Source of the DNA: Albula goreensis
Lineage: Eukaryota > Chordata > Actinopteri > Albuliformes > Albulidae
DNA: 64,000 nt
Direction of reading: 5' to 3'
Assembly: GCA_022829145.1 (NCBI GenBank)
Contig: CM040752.1
Coordinates: forward strand, 27,017,586-27,081,585
In this document: in pieces, positions 13,558-32,134 of the stretch
How positions within the stretch are numbered: position 1 is the first letter of the stretch
Layout: each line of letters opens with the position of its first letter
The notes under the pieces: model-generated
Told to the model about the DNA's origin: nothing
The model's input: only the letters and a program-made list of their open reading frames with translations
The model's database searches: none
Translations under genes and position numbers: made by a program

Positions 13558-16500
13558 CAAATGCATACCAATCATCATGATAGATTAATATGCAGAACAA
13601 TTTAATTAGCAATCAAGGCTTACTTTTCTGTATCATTACTACAGTTTAGAAGAAAAAGATCTTCCTAAAAACAGGATCACATGTAAAGATTTGTCACACA
13701 TCTTCTATAGGTACTTCTGTAAAGCACATTATACATTTTACACATGACTGTGAACAAAGCAGGTAAGAATTTCCAATTAGCCAAAACATGTTGCAGTCTT
13801 CTTTTCTCTTGGTGAGGGCTGTCATTTGGCTTTGAGAATTGAATAGTAAATCAAAATATAATAGGAGTCACAGGGAGACCCCCTGGAGCTGGAAACACAA
13901 ACTTGTGTGTCTGTGTTGTCTTTAGCAGCGGGGAGTCCATCAATCTCACTGCCAGCACAGGACTCAAGTCCTTTGACTCCAGACCTGGGGGGGTAAAATA
14001 GAAGAGTGGGTGTGAAGTGACCGGCATATGGGGAATGGGGGGTAACAAGTGCCTCCTCTCCTCCCTCCACTTACTATAAGTTAATATCCATCAAACAAAC
14101 ACCATTTCTGACAGACCACACAGATACAATTATGTTTCACCGCTCTGGAAGTAAGGAATTAACTATAAAATCTCCTCTGCTTGTAAGTCACATGTCTTTT
14201 GCATCAACTTTTTGTCAGAGTAACAAAACAGGCATCTCTCTCTAATGCAGCAACACTCACTGTTATTGGTGCAAAATTTCATTTCATCCCCAATCACGTC
14301 TGAGCTCCCTGTTGACTCACCAAGTCAAATAAAAGTAAAGTAAACAGATTTTTTTTCAAAATCAAAGTACATTTCATCATCACAAAATTCTTCCATTATC
14401 AGTGTACCCATCTGTCAGGCTGAAAATAAACAAAAGAGACCGGAAAACCAAAATTAGACTCTGCTTCTATTTGCAGCTCTGAAGACCAATCAACTGCACG
14501 TGCCTATGTGTGCTGCAAAATGCTTTCAGATACAGTAATGATACAACAGCATGCCCAAGAAAGACAAGGGTCATTCTGAACTGTTCCAGGGCTGAATCGA
14601 ACCAGCTAGCATGATCTTAGCAAACACCCCTGCACCGTAAACCCACTGCCTTTCATTTGCATTTATGAAATCACAAAGGTAAAATTCAGGATGATTGTGC
14701 CAAAGTGCCAAAATGCCTGTGTCACCAAAACTCAGGAGCTGCCCGGTCTGTTTACCACCTGTACCTAAAGGAATGCCCCGTCAGCTGACACGTGACCGTT
14801 CTCTGGGTGAAATTCAGAGACTAGTTGACGCTGCTGAAATGATTAATGCCTTATCAGCTTCGAAACACCCTCCCTCCATCTCTCACGCAACTGCATCTTC
14901 TGGGCCAAGCCACTCCCTGTTGCTCCGACTGTTATTATACTAATAGAGTTATATAATGTAGCAATGCCATAATGTGTCAGCTTGGATCATTTTACAGTAA
15001 ATTTTAATTGAAGCCATTCTTTTAGTTGCTCAAGGTAACCTGCTATTGACCCCACCCTCAGCAGGGTCCCAAAATGTTCCCAAAAAGTGAAAACATTTGC
15101 ATATCTGAGGCTAGCAGCAGCAAAGGACAGAATGTACCCCCCCTAAAACATAGTCACTCACATGCACAAAAACATTTAATATAGAGTGAGGCCAAAAAGT
15201 CAAAGGCAAGGGTCATGTTCACAGAAAGAGTGGAAGGTGAATTTTCAGTTCTTTCCTGTCCTGTACATTAGTCATGAGTGGCATTCCTACTGCACATAAA
15301 AACAGGAAGTTTTCCTGGCAAAAACCAAAAATACTTTTTAAGTTGTAACCATGAATCCAGGATTTCTTTGCCTTGTTCCATGAAATTTCCCTCCCTGCAA
15401 AGCTGAACCCAAAATTCCATTGTAGGAAAGTGGTAGCTCAATCATTTAAACAGCTACAAAAATATATGCTGTATAAGGAAACATTAGCCAAGAAATCCAC
15501 CCAGCTCACAATGTCCCTTGTGTGATTTTTAATCTCTTACAACTCCAAACCCCAATATCTACAGCTGGTACCCATGTTTAGCAATTATGAATGGAGGACA
15601 AAATCTAATGATGAAGTCATATGACATGGTGGCCTAATGGTGGATCCTAATGCAGTACCTTTGTTACAAAGTTGCAAACATTAGACATGTGACACCTCAC
15701 ATTCCATTATCGCAGTGCTCACTTTCTCATGTTATGAATAGATGGCTCCCAAAGCAACATGCCTCAGTGGTGGCAGGGAAGATAAGTCAGGGCTTATCTA
15801 TCTCCACTGAAGGAGAGGAGGAGTGCGAAAGAACAGCCCTCTTTCGGTCTCTTTCCCTGGGCTACAGCTTAAACACGCTGAGCTCTGAATGAGGAGGTAT
15901 TCTGGCCTCAACTGTGATGACAGCATGCAGAATGTATGTGCGGCAGAGTGGAAAATGGCGGCAATAAGCGCTGAAAAATGCCCATGTTTTGTACCTAACC
16001 TGGCTGTCATGCAGGGGCCCTGCTGCGGGCAGCGATGGATCAGGCCCTAGGGGATTGCATGGGGACAGTGTGCGGAAGTTTTGATTTAAGAGGGAATATT
16101 ACCGAAAGAAAAGCCTGTGGCCTTACAACGCCCCCGCTCCCCAAACCCGAATTGCTCTGAGCTAAAGAAAATATCCTGTTTTCTGCCATGGGCGAGGGGG
16201 CTGTGGGGGCGGGAATAAATGACAGTAATCGCAGAGGAGCGTGACCCTGGAAAATGGCTCTATTTCTCCAGCCTCACTGGAGGGAAAGACATCACTCTCT
16301 ATCGCCCAAAAGCCACACTCACTATTACTGATGGGAGTTTTTTTTTTAACTCCCTGTCCTTTGATTGAGCCGGAGCCAAAGCCATCACTGGAGGACAGAG
16401 TGAGAAACTGGGAAGGAGAAGGAAGCATGGCTTGAAATACACTTTCCTGGAGAGGGATGAGGGGGATGGAGAGGGAGGTATAACAGCTAGCAGAACAAAA

Positions 16501-17340
16501 GAGAATGACAGAAAACAATATATTATAACCTTGACACCTGAATTACCCTGGGAATTTTCACACAGGGTCCCTGAACAACATTTAGGGGATTTGAGGACAA
16601 TTGACAATTAGACAAAAGCCCTGTGCAGGTTACTTTTTCATACAATATTGAATAGTTTCACATAAGAACTGTAATGTATGTTGAAATTATACATGAAAGG
16701 ACTTAAACCGTGACAGTGTTTTAACTGAGTGGGTATGCCTGAGGAAAGGGCTGCAGAATCAGGCTCTGAGTTCACACAAACCATGGCTCACCAGCAAGAG
16801 AACAGAGGGAAAAGAGAGGACAGATAAGGAGAAGGGTTCTTTCTTGAAACCTTTCCAACTCTGAACGCAACCACTTAGTGTTTTACAATGATGATGCCGT
16901 AATGAAAGCACTTACCCGAAGACAATTGAATGTAAACGAGGGCCGTAAGCGGCCGCCGACCCCACCCCCATCCCGCAATGCCAGCTTGTCTGCTTAGCAC
17001 TTGAAACGAGCCCTTTGAAGAAGGGAGCCAGGCTTGCACAAGGACAATGGTGTTTGAGCACTTTGCTGTAGTAAGGTGGGAAGGAGGAGGGGAGGGTGTT
17101 TCCCGTATACGGTCATATTCCTTTATACAATATCCAGCCCAGGTCAGAACATCTCAACCTGCAATAACCTGGGAGCTTGGCATGAAGGAGAGGAGCCAAA
17201 GACACCCAACCCTGGTTCAGGTGGCATTTCATGGTCTCCAGGTTACATGTATGGTATTATCTGACTCATGATGGTCCCACGGTGGTATGTGAACCACAAC
17301 ACAGGTTAACATGTCAGCTACTTCTGTGAACACCATTGCT

Positions 17341-17539
17341 GAAGTGGAAACCCCAGGTTTAACAAGGCAGAAGGACCGCTATGCATCTGCTTCAGCCATG
17401 CACTGACCAAGCTGATTATAACTAGTGCAACTTTTCTGACAAGTAGGTCTGCTGATTCATGAAATCTGCTGGTTTAGACCACAAGTACAGCGAATACATG
17501 GCAGTAGTCATACTTTCAGAAGCTGGGGTTTTCCACTCC
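17341..17539 (+). mobile_element. Dispersed inverted-repeat element (MITE-like), copy 2
   Basis: About 199 bases, same orientation and layout as the element at 7085-7278. Left end is GAAGTGGAAACCCCAGG and right end is AGCTGGGGTTTTCCACTCC, so GTGGAAA-CCCC and GGGGTTTTCCAC are near-perfect inverted ends. The interior differs from copy 1 by many substitutions and small indels, so both copies are old. It lies 2.4 kb from the 3' end of gata5. Confidence 0.7.
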
Positions 17540-17630
17540 TGGCTGGTAAACAGTACATTATCACCACTGTAAACCTGTAACCCTTATTTTTTCATATTCA
17601 TCCTTGATGAGTACAAAGTGCCAATTCTAA

Positions 17631-17657
17631 TTTCTGAATCCGGGGTTTTCCACCTCC
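17631..17657 (+). mobile_element. Solitary right end of the same inverted-repeat element
   Basis: TTTCTGAATCCGGGGTTTTC followed by CACCTCC repeats the right terminus of the two neighbouring elements, only 90 bases beyond copy 2. No matching left half is seen between them. It is either a deleted third copy or part of a larger compound insertion. Confidence 0.5.
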
Positions 17658-17854
17658 AAACAACACCACTCACACTGTCGCACAACCTCTCCACAACACT
17701 TCCACCGTGCAAACAGCAGGCCTGGAAAGGGAGAGCTCTTTGGCCTGGGGCCACATCCACTGTCTGGCTTCACCTGCCCGCCGTCTCCAACTAAGAGACA
17801 TCAAGAAGAATATAAAGTAATCAATGAGTAATAAAGTATGGCCAGAAATCAAAA

Positions 17855-17965
17855 CCCTCTCTCTCTCCTGCTCTCTGTCTCACTCTGTCTCTGTCTCTCT
17901 CTCTGTCTCTCTCTCCAGCTCTCTGTCTCACTCTGTCTCTGTCTCTCTCTTTCTCCCTCTCTCTG
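17855..17965. repeat. CT/GTCT-rich tract with internal 48-base duplication
   Basis: CTCTCTGTCTCACTCTGTCT is present at about 17871 and again at about 17919, inside a wider CT run. The Arg/Glu/Ser-rich reverse frame here is only this repeat. Confidence 0.85.
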
Positions 17966-18311
17966 GATGAACACACTGGCTGTTACTGTGTGCCGATGTG
18001 TGAGCTGATGTGCAGAACATACTAACGGCCATAAAGCAGAGCTGGAACGCAACCTTTGCTCAGCAACCTGCTTGAGTAACACACAGAGACACACACCACG
18101 CAAAACAGCGATACGTGCTCCACAGGTCTATAAAAATATATGAGGGATGTATTTTCTAATAAGAGGGGAAATAAGTGGCAGTTATAAAAGGTCAACAGTA
18201 AAATTTAAATGAGCGAAGCTATAACTTCCACACATTTACTTTTTCATGGTTCACAAAGGAGGAGAGAAAGAATGACAGAGAGAGAAAGAGATATAGACAC
18301 AAACAACAAGA

Positions 18312-18313
<2 letters not shown>

Positions 18314-18351
<38 letters not shown>
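18314..18351. repeat. GT microsatellite
   Basis: About 19 uninterrupted GT units, roughly 0.6 kb beyond the likely 3' end of gata5. Confidence 0.95.
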
Positions 18352-18356
<5 letters not shown>

Positions 18357-18939
18357 CAGACATGTATGAGGGATGAGACATAAATAAAGAACTGCGTAGA
18401 GAAAGAAAAAGAGGGTTTTTTTTGACAGGTGCTGTTTGTCTTGTTTATCAAAAAACATCTTTAAGACACAGTAGCATTATATGACACCATATCATTGTAT
18501 TTACATCTATGTTTATATTCCTGATTCTTCTCCAGCATGAAAATCAGTTAAATCATAAACCCACCCAGACACGGGTGCATTAAAATATAGAGAACCTGCG
18601 CTGACAACACAACCGATAAGCTATATATCTGTCAACTGTTTTGACTGTAAATCTTGTGCATAACAGTAAGCTACATGTATGGAAATTACCAAAGATTCTC
18701 TGCAATGTGTCAGATACAAACCTAAAATAAATTAACACTGTTAGTAAAGAAACAGACTAAACTCTCTTGAATATGCTCGGACAGAAAAACCTTATCCAGG
18801 ATTGTACATTTTTAAAATATGAAATCAGAGTGCCTTGAAAGCATTCTGAAAGTGAATTGTAAAATGTAATGATGTGCTTCAACCCGGATGCTCTCTTTAG
18901 ACATATGAATGTATTTTGTTTAATCTAAGACTTGGAACA

Positions 18940-19751
18940 TTATAAGCAGTTTATTAACTTGTTTATTTATCTAAACAGATTTTAAAGAGCATTGCAAACC
19001 AACAAGAGAGGCAGTAAGGTAGGCAGACATTCTTGAACACAGACCCAAGATCCTCAGACACTTTGAAGCAATAAAATAACATTAAACAGTCCCTTATATT
19101 TTAAAATGCAGAAAAATAAATTTAGGTTAACATACTCAAAACAAAACAATTATTAATTGTGTCCCTTTTCATTCTATTCCTGAAAAGTGAGTCATTGCAC
19201 TTAAGATTGTCAGATAAATTGTTAAGAATAAATTTAATCAGCTGAAGCTATTCTTTCAGAATCTTCTTCTTGACTACAAAAAAACTACTCTGAAAGAGTT
19301 CAGATACAATCATGGAATACGACACACAAACATTTTTATGTCTCGACTGTCCTTATCTCAACATAAATATTCTATCTTTACAATTCTATTTACATTAAAA
19401 TGATAAAGCTGGGTCAGAGGTAATAAACCGTTTTCCCCTTCCTGCACTATTATCACACTGTAAATAACTTGTTATGATGTCGATCATCTTTGCAAAACTA
19501 TGTACCACATAAAAAAATACCATAGGTACCAACAACAATGTCAACAGCAAAAATGTTTGATTAAAATCGATACAAATGTGTGTTCTTGGTTTACATATCC
19601 TGAAAAAAAATTGCCATAATTGTTTCTCTTTTTTCCTTCTCTCCCGCAGGGAAAGAAACAGTCAGAAATAGGTAGTTCTCGTCACAAAGTCTTTATCCAG
19701 AGCACCCTAGGTGAAGAGGATGGTCCAGAATCAAATGTAGGGTTGCCAAGC
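18940..19751 (-). other. gata5: gata5 3' UTR and polyadenylation region (approximate end)
   Basis: After the stop the sequence is AT-rich and has no coding frame. The first canonical AATAAA on the minus strand is at 18967-18962, followed by a second at 18955-18950. A weaker ATTAAA lies at 19238-19233. The 3' UTR is therefore probably 0.5-0.8 kb. The true cleavage site is not visible from sequence. Confidence 0.45.
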
Positions 19752-26333
<6,582 letters not shown>

Positions 26334-26517
26334 TCTGGCGTCGCTTATTTTTGCCTTCTTTTGGTAATTCTAGTATATTTTATGTAATTCTTTGAATTCC
26401 AAGGATAAATAGATCAGATAAATTGATTGAAAAATAACTTCCAAAGTCTCAGCTGTTGTGATGAAACGTGAATAAAAAGTGTTCCGTCTTCTGCAGTCGG
26501 CCTGGGCACATCAACTC
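26334..26517 (-). other. gata5: gata5 5' UTR part of the start-codon exon
   Basis: On the minus strand a pyrimidine tract leads to ...TCTTTAAACAG, a strong acceptor ending at 26518, so the leader in this exon is 184 bases. This implies a separate upstream non-coding exon, as in other gata5 genes. The only upstream ATG is at 26511-26509; it opens a 20-codon frame that stops at 26449 (see findings). Confidence 0.7.
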
Positions 26518-27249
26518 CTGTTTAAAGAAAAAAGCACAATCAACAAAAAATCCCCACAATTTCTTCTAACATTCTACTAGACGTACATTTCGGCCTCCAG
26601 TCTGTATACCAGGAGCTATCACACCTGTGGAATAAGATGTACCTACTACTGTAGGAGAAGGCAGTGCTCTTTCATTTTAATTTTTCACCTTTTTATCTGC
26701 CCTCTGCTAATTTTACAATCGTAAAATTAATAAATAGATAATCCTAAAACATAGTAAATAATGACAGACGGCCTATGAAGACATTCAGGGCTACGCAAAA
26801 ATATAATTTCAAGGACACGATCTTCTTCAATATTGGCTATAATTATGCAAAACCTAAACCTTTTGTTTTAGCGTTTATTGTTATATTTTAATATATAACA
26901 CGATTACAATAAACATTGTTGTTACTGTTGTTGTTGTGAGTATTAATATTATTATTATTATTACACATTGTAGAATCATATAATTCATGTAAATTTAATT
27001 TCATGTAAAAGCAGGATTAATGATTTCTCGTATCATAATTTACAGATATGCAGAAGTTATTCCTGATATACGACTGCTGTATTATCAAATCATATCAATG
27101 AAGTAGCAAATTTAAGACACCTTAAGATAGCTGGATCATATCTCAAATACATATTTTTATCGTTGATAATGCAAATCACATAAAACATTGATAGCTGTAT
27201 GCATAGGACTAATACAATTTCATCCCAAACTACCATTGCATTATCTCAC

Positions 27250-27340
27250 CAGATAAGGACAGTCGGTTGATAAAGTGAGTAACCCTCGTCGAGTAGAATC
27301 GAGAGAATAGCTCTGAAACCTGAGCTACTCACTCATGAAG
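27250..27340 (-). other. gata5: Candidate gata5 non-coding first exon
   Basis: The minus strand gives a good donor, CTG|GTGAGA, with GT at 27249-27248. This lies 732 bases upstream of the UTR acceptor and about 90 bases downstream of the point where transcription would start from the TATA-like box at 27371-27365. A second possible donor (A|GTGAGT) lies near 27330. Exon limits are inferred from signals alone; a transcript would settle them. Confidence 0.45.
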
Positions 27341-27364
27341 ATCCACAAGAAAGTAAACGATGTT

Positions 27365-27371
27365 TTTTATA
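27365..27371 (-). promoter_or_regulatory. gata5: TATA-like box of the putative gata5 promoter
   Basis: TATAAAA on the minus strand, in the context GACTTTATAAAAAACA, about 30 bases before the proposed start near 27340. Upstream (27540-27640) the DNA is less AT-rich than its surroundings and carries an E-box-like CACGTGAC near 27613. A GATA-type AGATAA occurs on the plus strand at 27251, inside the proposed first exon, which would allow autoregulation. This is motif reading only. Confidence 0.4.
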
Positions 27372-27499
27372 AAGTCTCCCAACGTCAGCCTGCAGTATAT
27401 TTTAATACAACGACGGAATTTAAGCAGAAAATCCTTCTAGTTTCTTCTAAGTCGGAGACACTTCATACGCCTCTCCGTCTTCTTCTAAAACCCTAACTA

Positions 27500-30400
27500 G
27501 CCTTTCCAGAATCTGAAGATACTTGTTGCCGCTGATAATCGCAGATATAACTGCGCCCTGATTCGTCCCCGGCTGGGAAACTTTACTGCGAGTTATTTGT
27601 ATGGCCAGGACCACGTGACGCGTTCCAAGGTAGGACACCGTACTTGGAGGGGAAAGAGGGATGGGGGAAAGGAGAGGAAAAAAACTGTCAACCTGAAACA
27701 ACGCATCGTTGCTGAATTTGCAGTATTTATTTCTTACATTTGTTTAAGAATCAATACAGGTTAACTTTTAAAAGTACGGAAGTGCTGGCTCACCTTAATC
27801 TTTGTTAATAAATTAATAAGCCCTTCCCAACATGGGCTCAAAAAGGATATTTTGACCGCGTATCACTTGACTTAATTTCCCCTTTTGCCAACGACATTGT
27901 AAATTTGTATGTTGGGTCATTTTAGTTACCATTATTACTGTAACAGACAGTGCAATGTAAAAATCTAAAGAGATTGTTGAATTACAAAAATTCTACACAC
28001 TTTCTCGAAGCAGTGTTTAGTAGGTCTTCGCTTCGATTAAGCCCTTCTAAGCAGTCTTTTAAAATAAAACCAGCTGTAAAATCGTGACACTAAGGGAAAG
28101 TTATGTTTAGTTTTATGGCTTGATAAATCGAAATGAGTTCTCAATAAAACAGAGCAATGATAAGAGATAGGCAATGCACAGAGAAATGACGGTACAACAA
28201 TCAGCACAGGAATTATTGTCTATTTTAAATATTGTTATCGTAGTGGTATTGTTTGAGTGGTTTACCAGGTCTATTAAATCACAAGGGCAATTCTGAAATT
28301 AGCAAGCGATTGGTCACATATCAACGAATGATGGATGTTTCATAAAATTAGTAATTATTTTAAAGCTACATTGTCTAAAAGTTAACCTTTTTTGACAGGT
28401 AAGTGTCTTTACTGAGTTTGAGTTAAACATGCTGGGCCATTGCCATCATTTTAATTTGAGATATAAAAGGTTTTGTATTTACCCGAGGAAGCCCATTTCT
28501 GGATTAGCCAAATCAGCCAGAATCTCAGTTTAATATTGGGCCTACAGTACATTGAGCTCTTGGATGTACAACTCACTGATATGTTTTGCATTTGTAATAC
28601 CCTCACAGCTCAAAGTAATCTGTCGCGTTTCTAACATTTTAAACAGAAAATCGTTTATCTTTCGGTTCGACAGGTTACAGATAATGTGATTAATAAATGA
28701 TGTTTAACCTGTGAACTCAATCTACGGAACGCTCAGAAGTTTAAGAGAAGACAATCGAATTAAGTGGGAAGATGTTGTCTCGTAAATGAAGGTACCCTCT
28801 TTGTTTAATCACTGAGGAGGGTTCAACGATTCGTGTCTTCTTTTCTCTGTTAATTTTCTACAACTGCCTAATAATCAAGGACAAATTCCGTCGCCAGGGA
28901 GTCTGTCACCGTCGACATGCCTTAACTACTAACCCTAAAGTTTTTTTGACATCCACGCTTTGATTATTTATTTATTTTATTTATTTATTTTGTTTAGTAT
29001 TAATTGTTTCATTCAGTTTTTTAATTATTTTTCAAAACTGTACAACGTAGCTCCACAATGTACGTATTGGATTGCATGATTGCACTATGCCATTTTATGC
29101 GTATATATCTTATATAGGCCTATACGTATGGCTCTATGTAAATTTGATATTAAACGTAGATTAATAAAGGCAAGGCATAAACATTTCTTTAACTATTTTT
29201 TAAATAATATATCAGCGATTAATTGTGTATTTTTTTATTAAGTCCATTTACTGGCCTGTAAATTGAATGAAAGAGGAAAAGGCACACGCCAAGCATATGA
29301 GTTCACGACAGAAAAGTGTTTAAATACATAAATCAATGGATAAAAGCCAATTAAGCGTGAAGTGCTACCAAAGTAAAGGGTTAAAAGATCTAAGGAAAAA
29401 AGTCAACTACAGTGAGTTGAGCCACTGAGTAATTCTCCCTGCCGACTTGGCGACGCGAGGACTTAATGATCCAAGAAAGGTGTAAATTCTGTTCCGCTTC
29501 AAGTGTCACGTGTAATGTCTGTCTCTTTCTCTCCCCGGTTTGCTGAAGGCAAAGTTATTTTTATAGGAAATAAAATTCAAGTTTTTCAGGCCTATTGAAC
29601 AATAATCTACATAAATTAAATGGCCATACATTACAGTGGACTAACTTTTAACATTTACAGTACATGGTCAGATTACTTCTTTGTTATTTTGAGAATTATT
29701 GACTGCCTTAACGGAAATGTTCTTCTTGTTTTCTCCATTTCAGGCTGATGAATCTATGAATATATAAATGTCGTCAATCCAGACAACTTGGAAATAATTG
29801 TAGGAATACACTGGAAATACCATATGATCCAAATACACAAAACGCATAAAATGTCATGATCAAAATGATGGGACGATTATTATTGCATTACTAGCCATCG
29901 ATTTCTGTGTGGATTGTACACGTCTTCAAAATAGCTTTCCGGGCGCCAGGTTAATCGTAGTATGTATTTTATATAAAGCAGTGCATTTTCATAATTATTA
30001 TTGTAATATATGAATTATATATGAATTAGACATGTGCCATTTTTCTAATTACGGATAATATAACTTGTATAAGTTACGCTGACTCAAAAGCAAGTAAAAT
30101 ATATTTTAAACAACGAATATTTTAAATCATACAGGCCAACTTTTCTCTATTCCCAATTCATCCAAAATTGTAATAGAGCTTCCGACCCAACCAACAACGG
30201 GAAAGTAAATTACACTTTTTGTTAGATTTTTTTAAATTAAAGTTTGGTATGGTGAAAATGAATCGACGTCTGTCTTTGTCATTATTAAAAAAAAACCCGA
30301 TCTTTAGCTATTTTTCCCTCTCTGATGTTGTAAAAAGTACATTTATGATAAAATATATTTGTTGATTGTACCTTGGAACCGATTCAATTCACATAAACGC

Positions 30401-30930
30401 TTTAACAAATTTTATAGACATAGACAAAACATGAATTAAACATAATCAATTTAAAACATGCAGAACATGAAAATGGATAATTACCACAGGCGATCGAATG
30501 GTAAGTCTGTATGTCTCTAGGCTCAGAAAATGGGGTTAATCTTATCGTATTAGAAAGCTCATTTCTAAAACAATATCAGATACACACAACCCTTGCATCG
30601 TTAGGTAAACATGTTTTGGACATTATTGAAGAATTAACTTCCATGATTATTGCAAACCAAAAGGTGATTGTGTATTTTGTATAAGATTAGGTGAAAACTG
30701 TATTAAAGTGGAGAGAATTTTTAGAAATGAACTAATGCTGAATGGGTATGAATTTATTATCATTGTGATTGGTATTGAGCACTATTATGATCCTCTTTTT
30801 ATTTTCTGTCCTTTCGTTCTTTGTGATGTGCGCAGCAATGCAAACCTTCATATTTCACTGGCTACCAACACCGAGGTTACCGAGCGTTGTAATTCTCGTC
30901 TCTCATTACATCCACTGATACCGCTCTTAT
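27500..30930. other. AT-rich gata5 upstream flank without recognised genes
   Basis: No coding exon, RNA gene or element was recognised. The stretch is mostly unique, AT-rich DNA with short (TTTA)n runs near 28966-28993. It is the natural place for proximal gata5 enhancers, but I cannot mark one with confidence. Confidence 0.5.
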
Positions 30931-31603
30931 GAATGAGGTGCTCGATGAGTCCGATATGCGCGAGCCTGTCTCCGCGCTCCATCACCGCTCCATGTTCTCC
31001 AGGAGGTTGACAGACCCCTGATTATGTAAATGCATTCTAAGACTGCTACTTTCTTCTCTCGTGGCGTGCCTATTTGCTATTCACATCCGTCTGGGAATGT
31101 TCCGTATGGTTTTGTGGGATTAAGGGAGTACACTTTCGTGGACTATATTAAATCAGTAAGACTGTAACGGGATATTGAGTTATGAATTACTTGGCATAAC
31201 TAAAGATAACATTTTATACGGCATGTTAATTAATTTTTGGGGACAGTAATCAGTTTCATTCACCAAATGTCTTGTAGTTCTTTAGTGGGCAGTAGTCTGC
31301 AATTCTTAAATAGTTACAACCTCGAAATCTTCCCTCGAATGTCAGGTATGGTAGAGTGCAGAGTTCAGGGAATTTTCCTGCCTGGAGAGAAAATATGTAC
31401 ATATTTATATTTATGTGTGTCTTGCTGTACAACAGGCCACCTAACAACCTAATAAGAACTACAATTGTGTGGGTGTGTGTATATCCACGTTTACACATTG
31501 ATTAACAGGTGTGTGCACATGTTAGAGTATGGGTTCATATAGAGACAAAGCATGTGCATGGATGACTGTGTGGGTGTGTATGTATAAGAGCATTTGTTTG
31601 TGA

Positions 31604-31786
<183 letters not shown>

Positions 31787-32044
31787 GAGTGCTTTGCTGC
31801 GCTGGCTCTCACAGGTCTTGGGGGATCTCTGGAGCCAGGGTGGGTAGGTCCCTGGGAATGTGGAAGGCTTGGTTGGGGGGAGAGGGAGTCAGACTAATCT
31901 CTGCCGAGCAGAGGGGCTGGCTCCTGTCTGCCTGTCTCCCACTTCCCTATCTGTGTGTTTCATTTCACACTGTCACTCGCTATCTCTCCTGCTGCACCAG
32001 GTCTCAGCAGGGTCTCCAGAGGCTCAGGGACTACCAGCACTCAC

Positions 32045-32045
<1 letters not shown>

Positions 32046-32132
<87 letters not shown>
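32046..32132. repeat. Long CA microsatellite
   Basis: About 43 uninterrupted CA units. They lie in opposite orientation to the GT run that ends about 260 bases upstream. Confidence 0.95.

Positions 32133-32134
<2 letters not shown>

Larger units (their letters stand above)
12131..18300. other. Intergenic DNA 3' of gata5
   Basis: Apart from the elements listed separately I see only unique AT-rich and mixed DNA. Short open frames (for example at 14695-14943 and 16162-16518) show no family resemblance and no plausible splice context. Confidence 0.6.

Noticed and set aside
14570..14610. tRNA-like B box (GGTTCGATTC on the minus strand)
   Set aside because: No matching A box or acceptor stem, and the T-stem does not pair.
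30941..30970. GATGAGTCCG, reminiscent of a hammerhead ribozyme core
   Set aside because: The required GAAA segment and pairing stems are absent.
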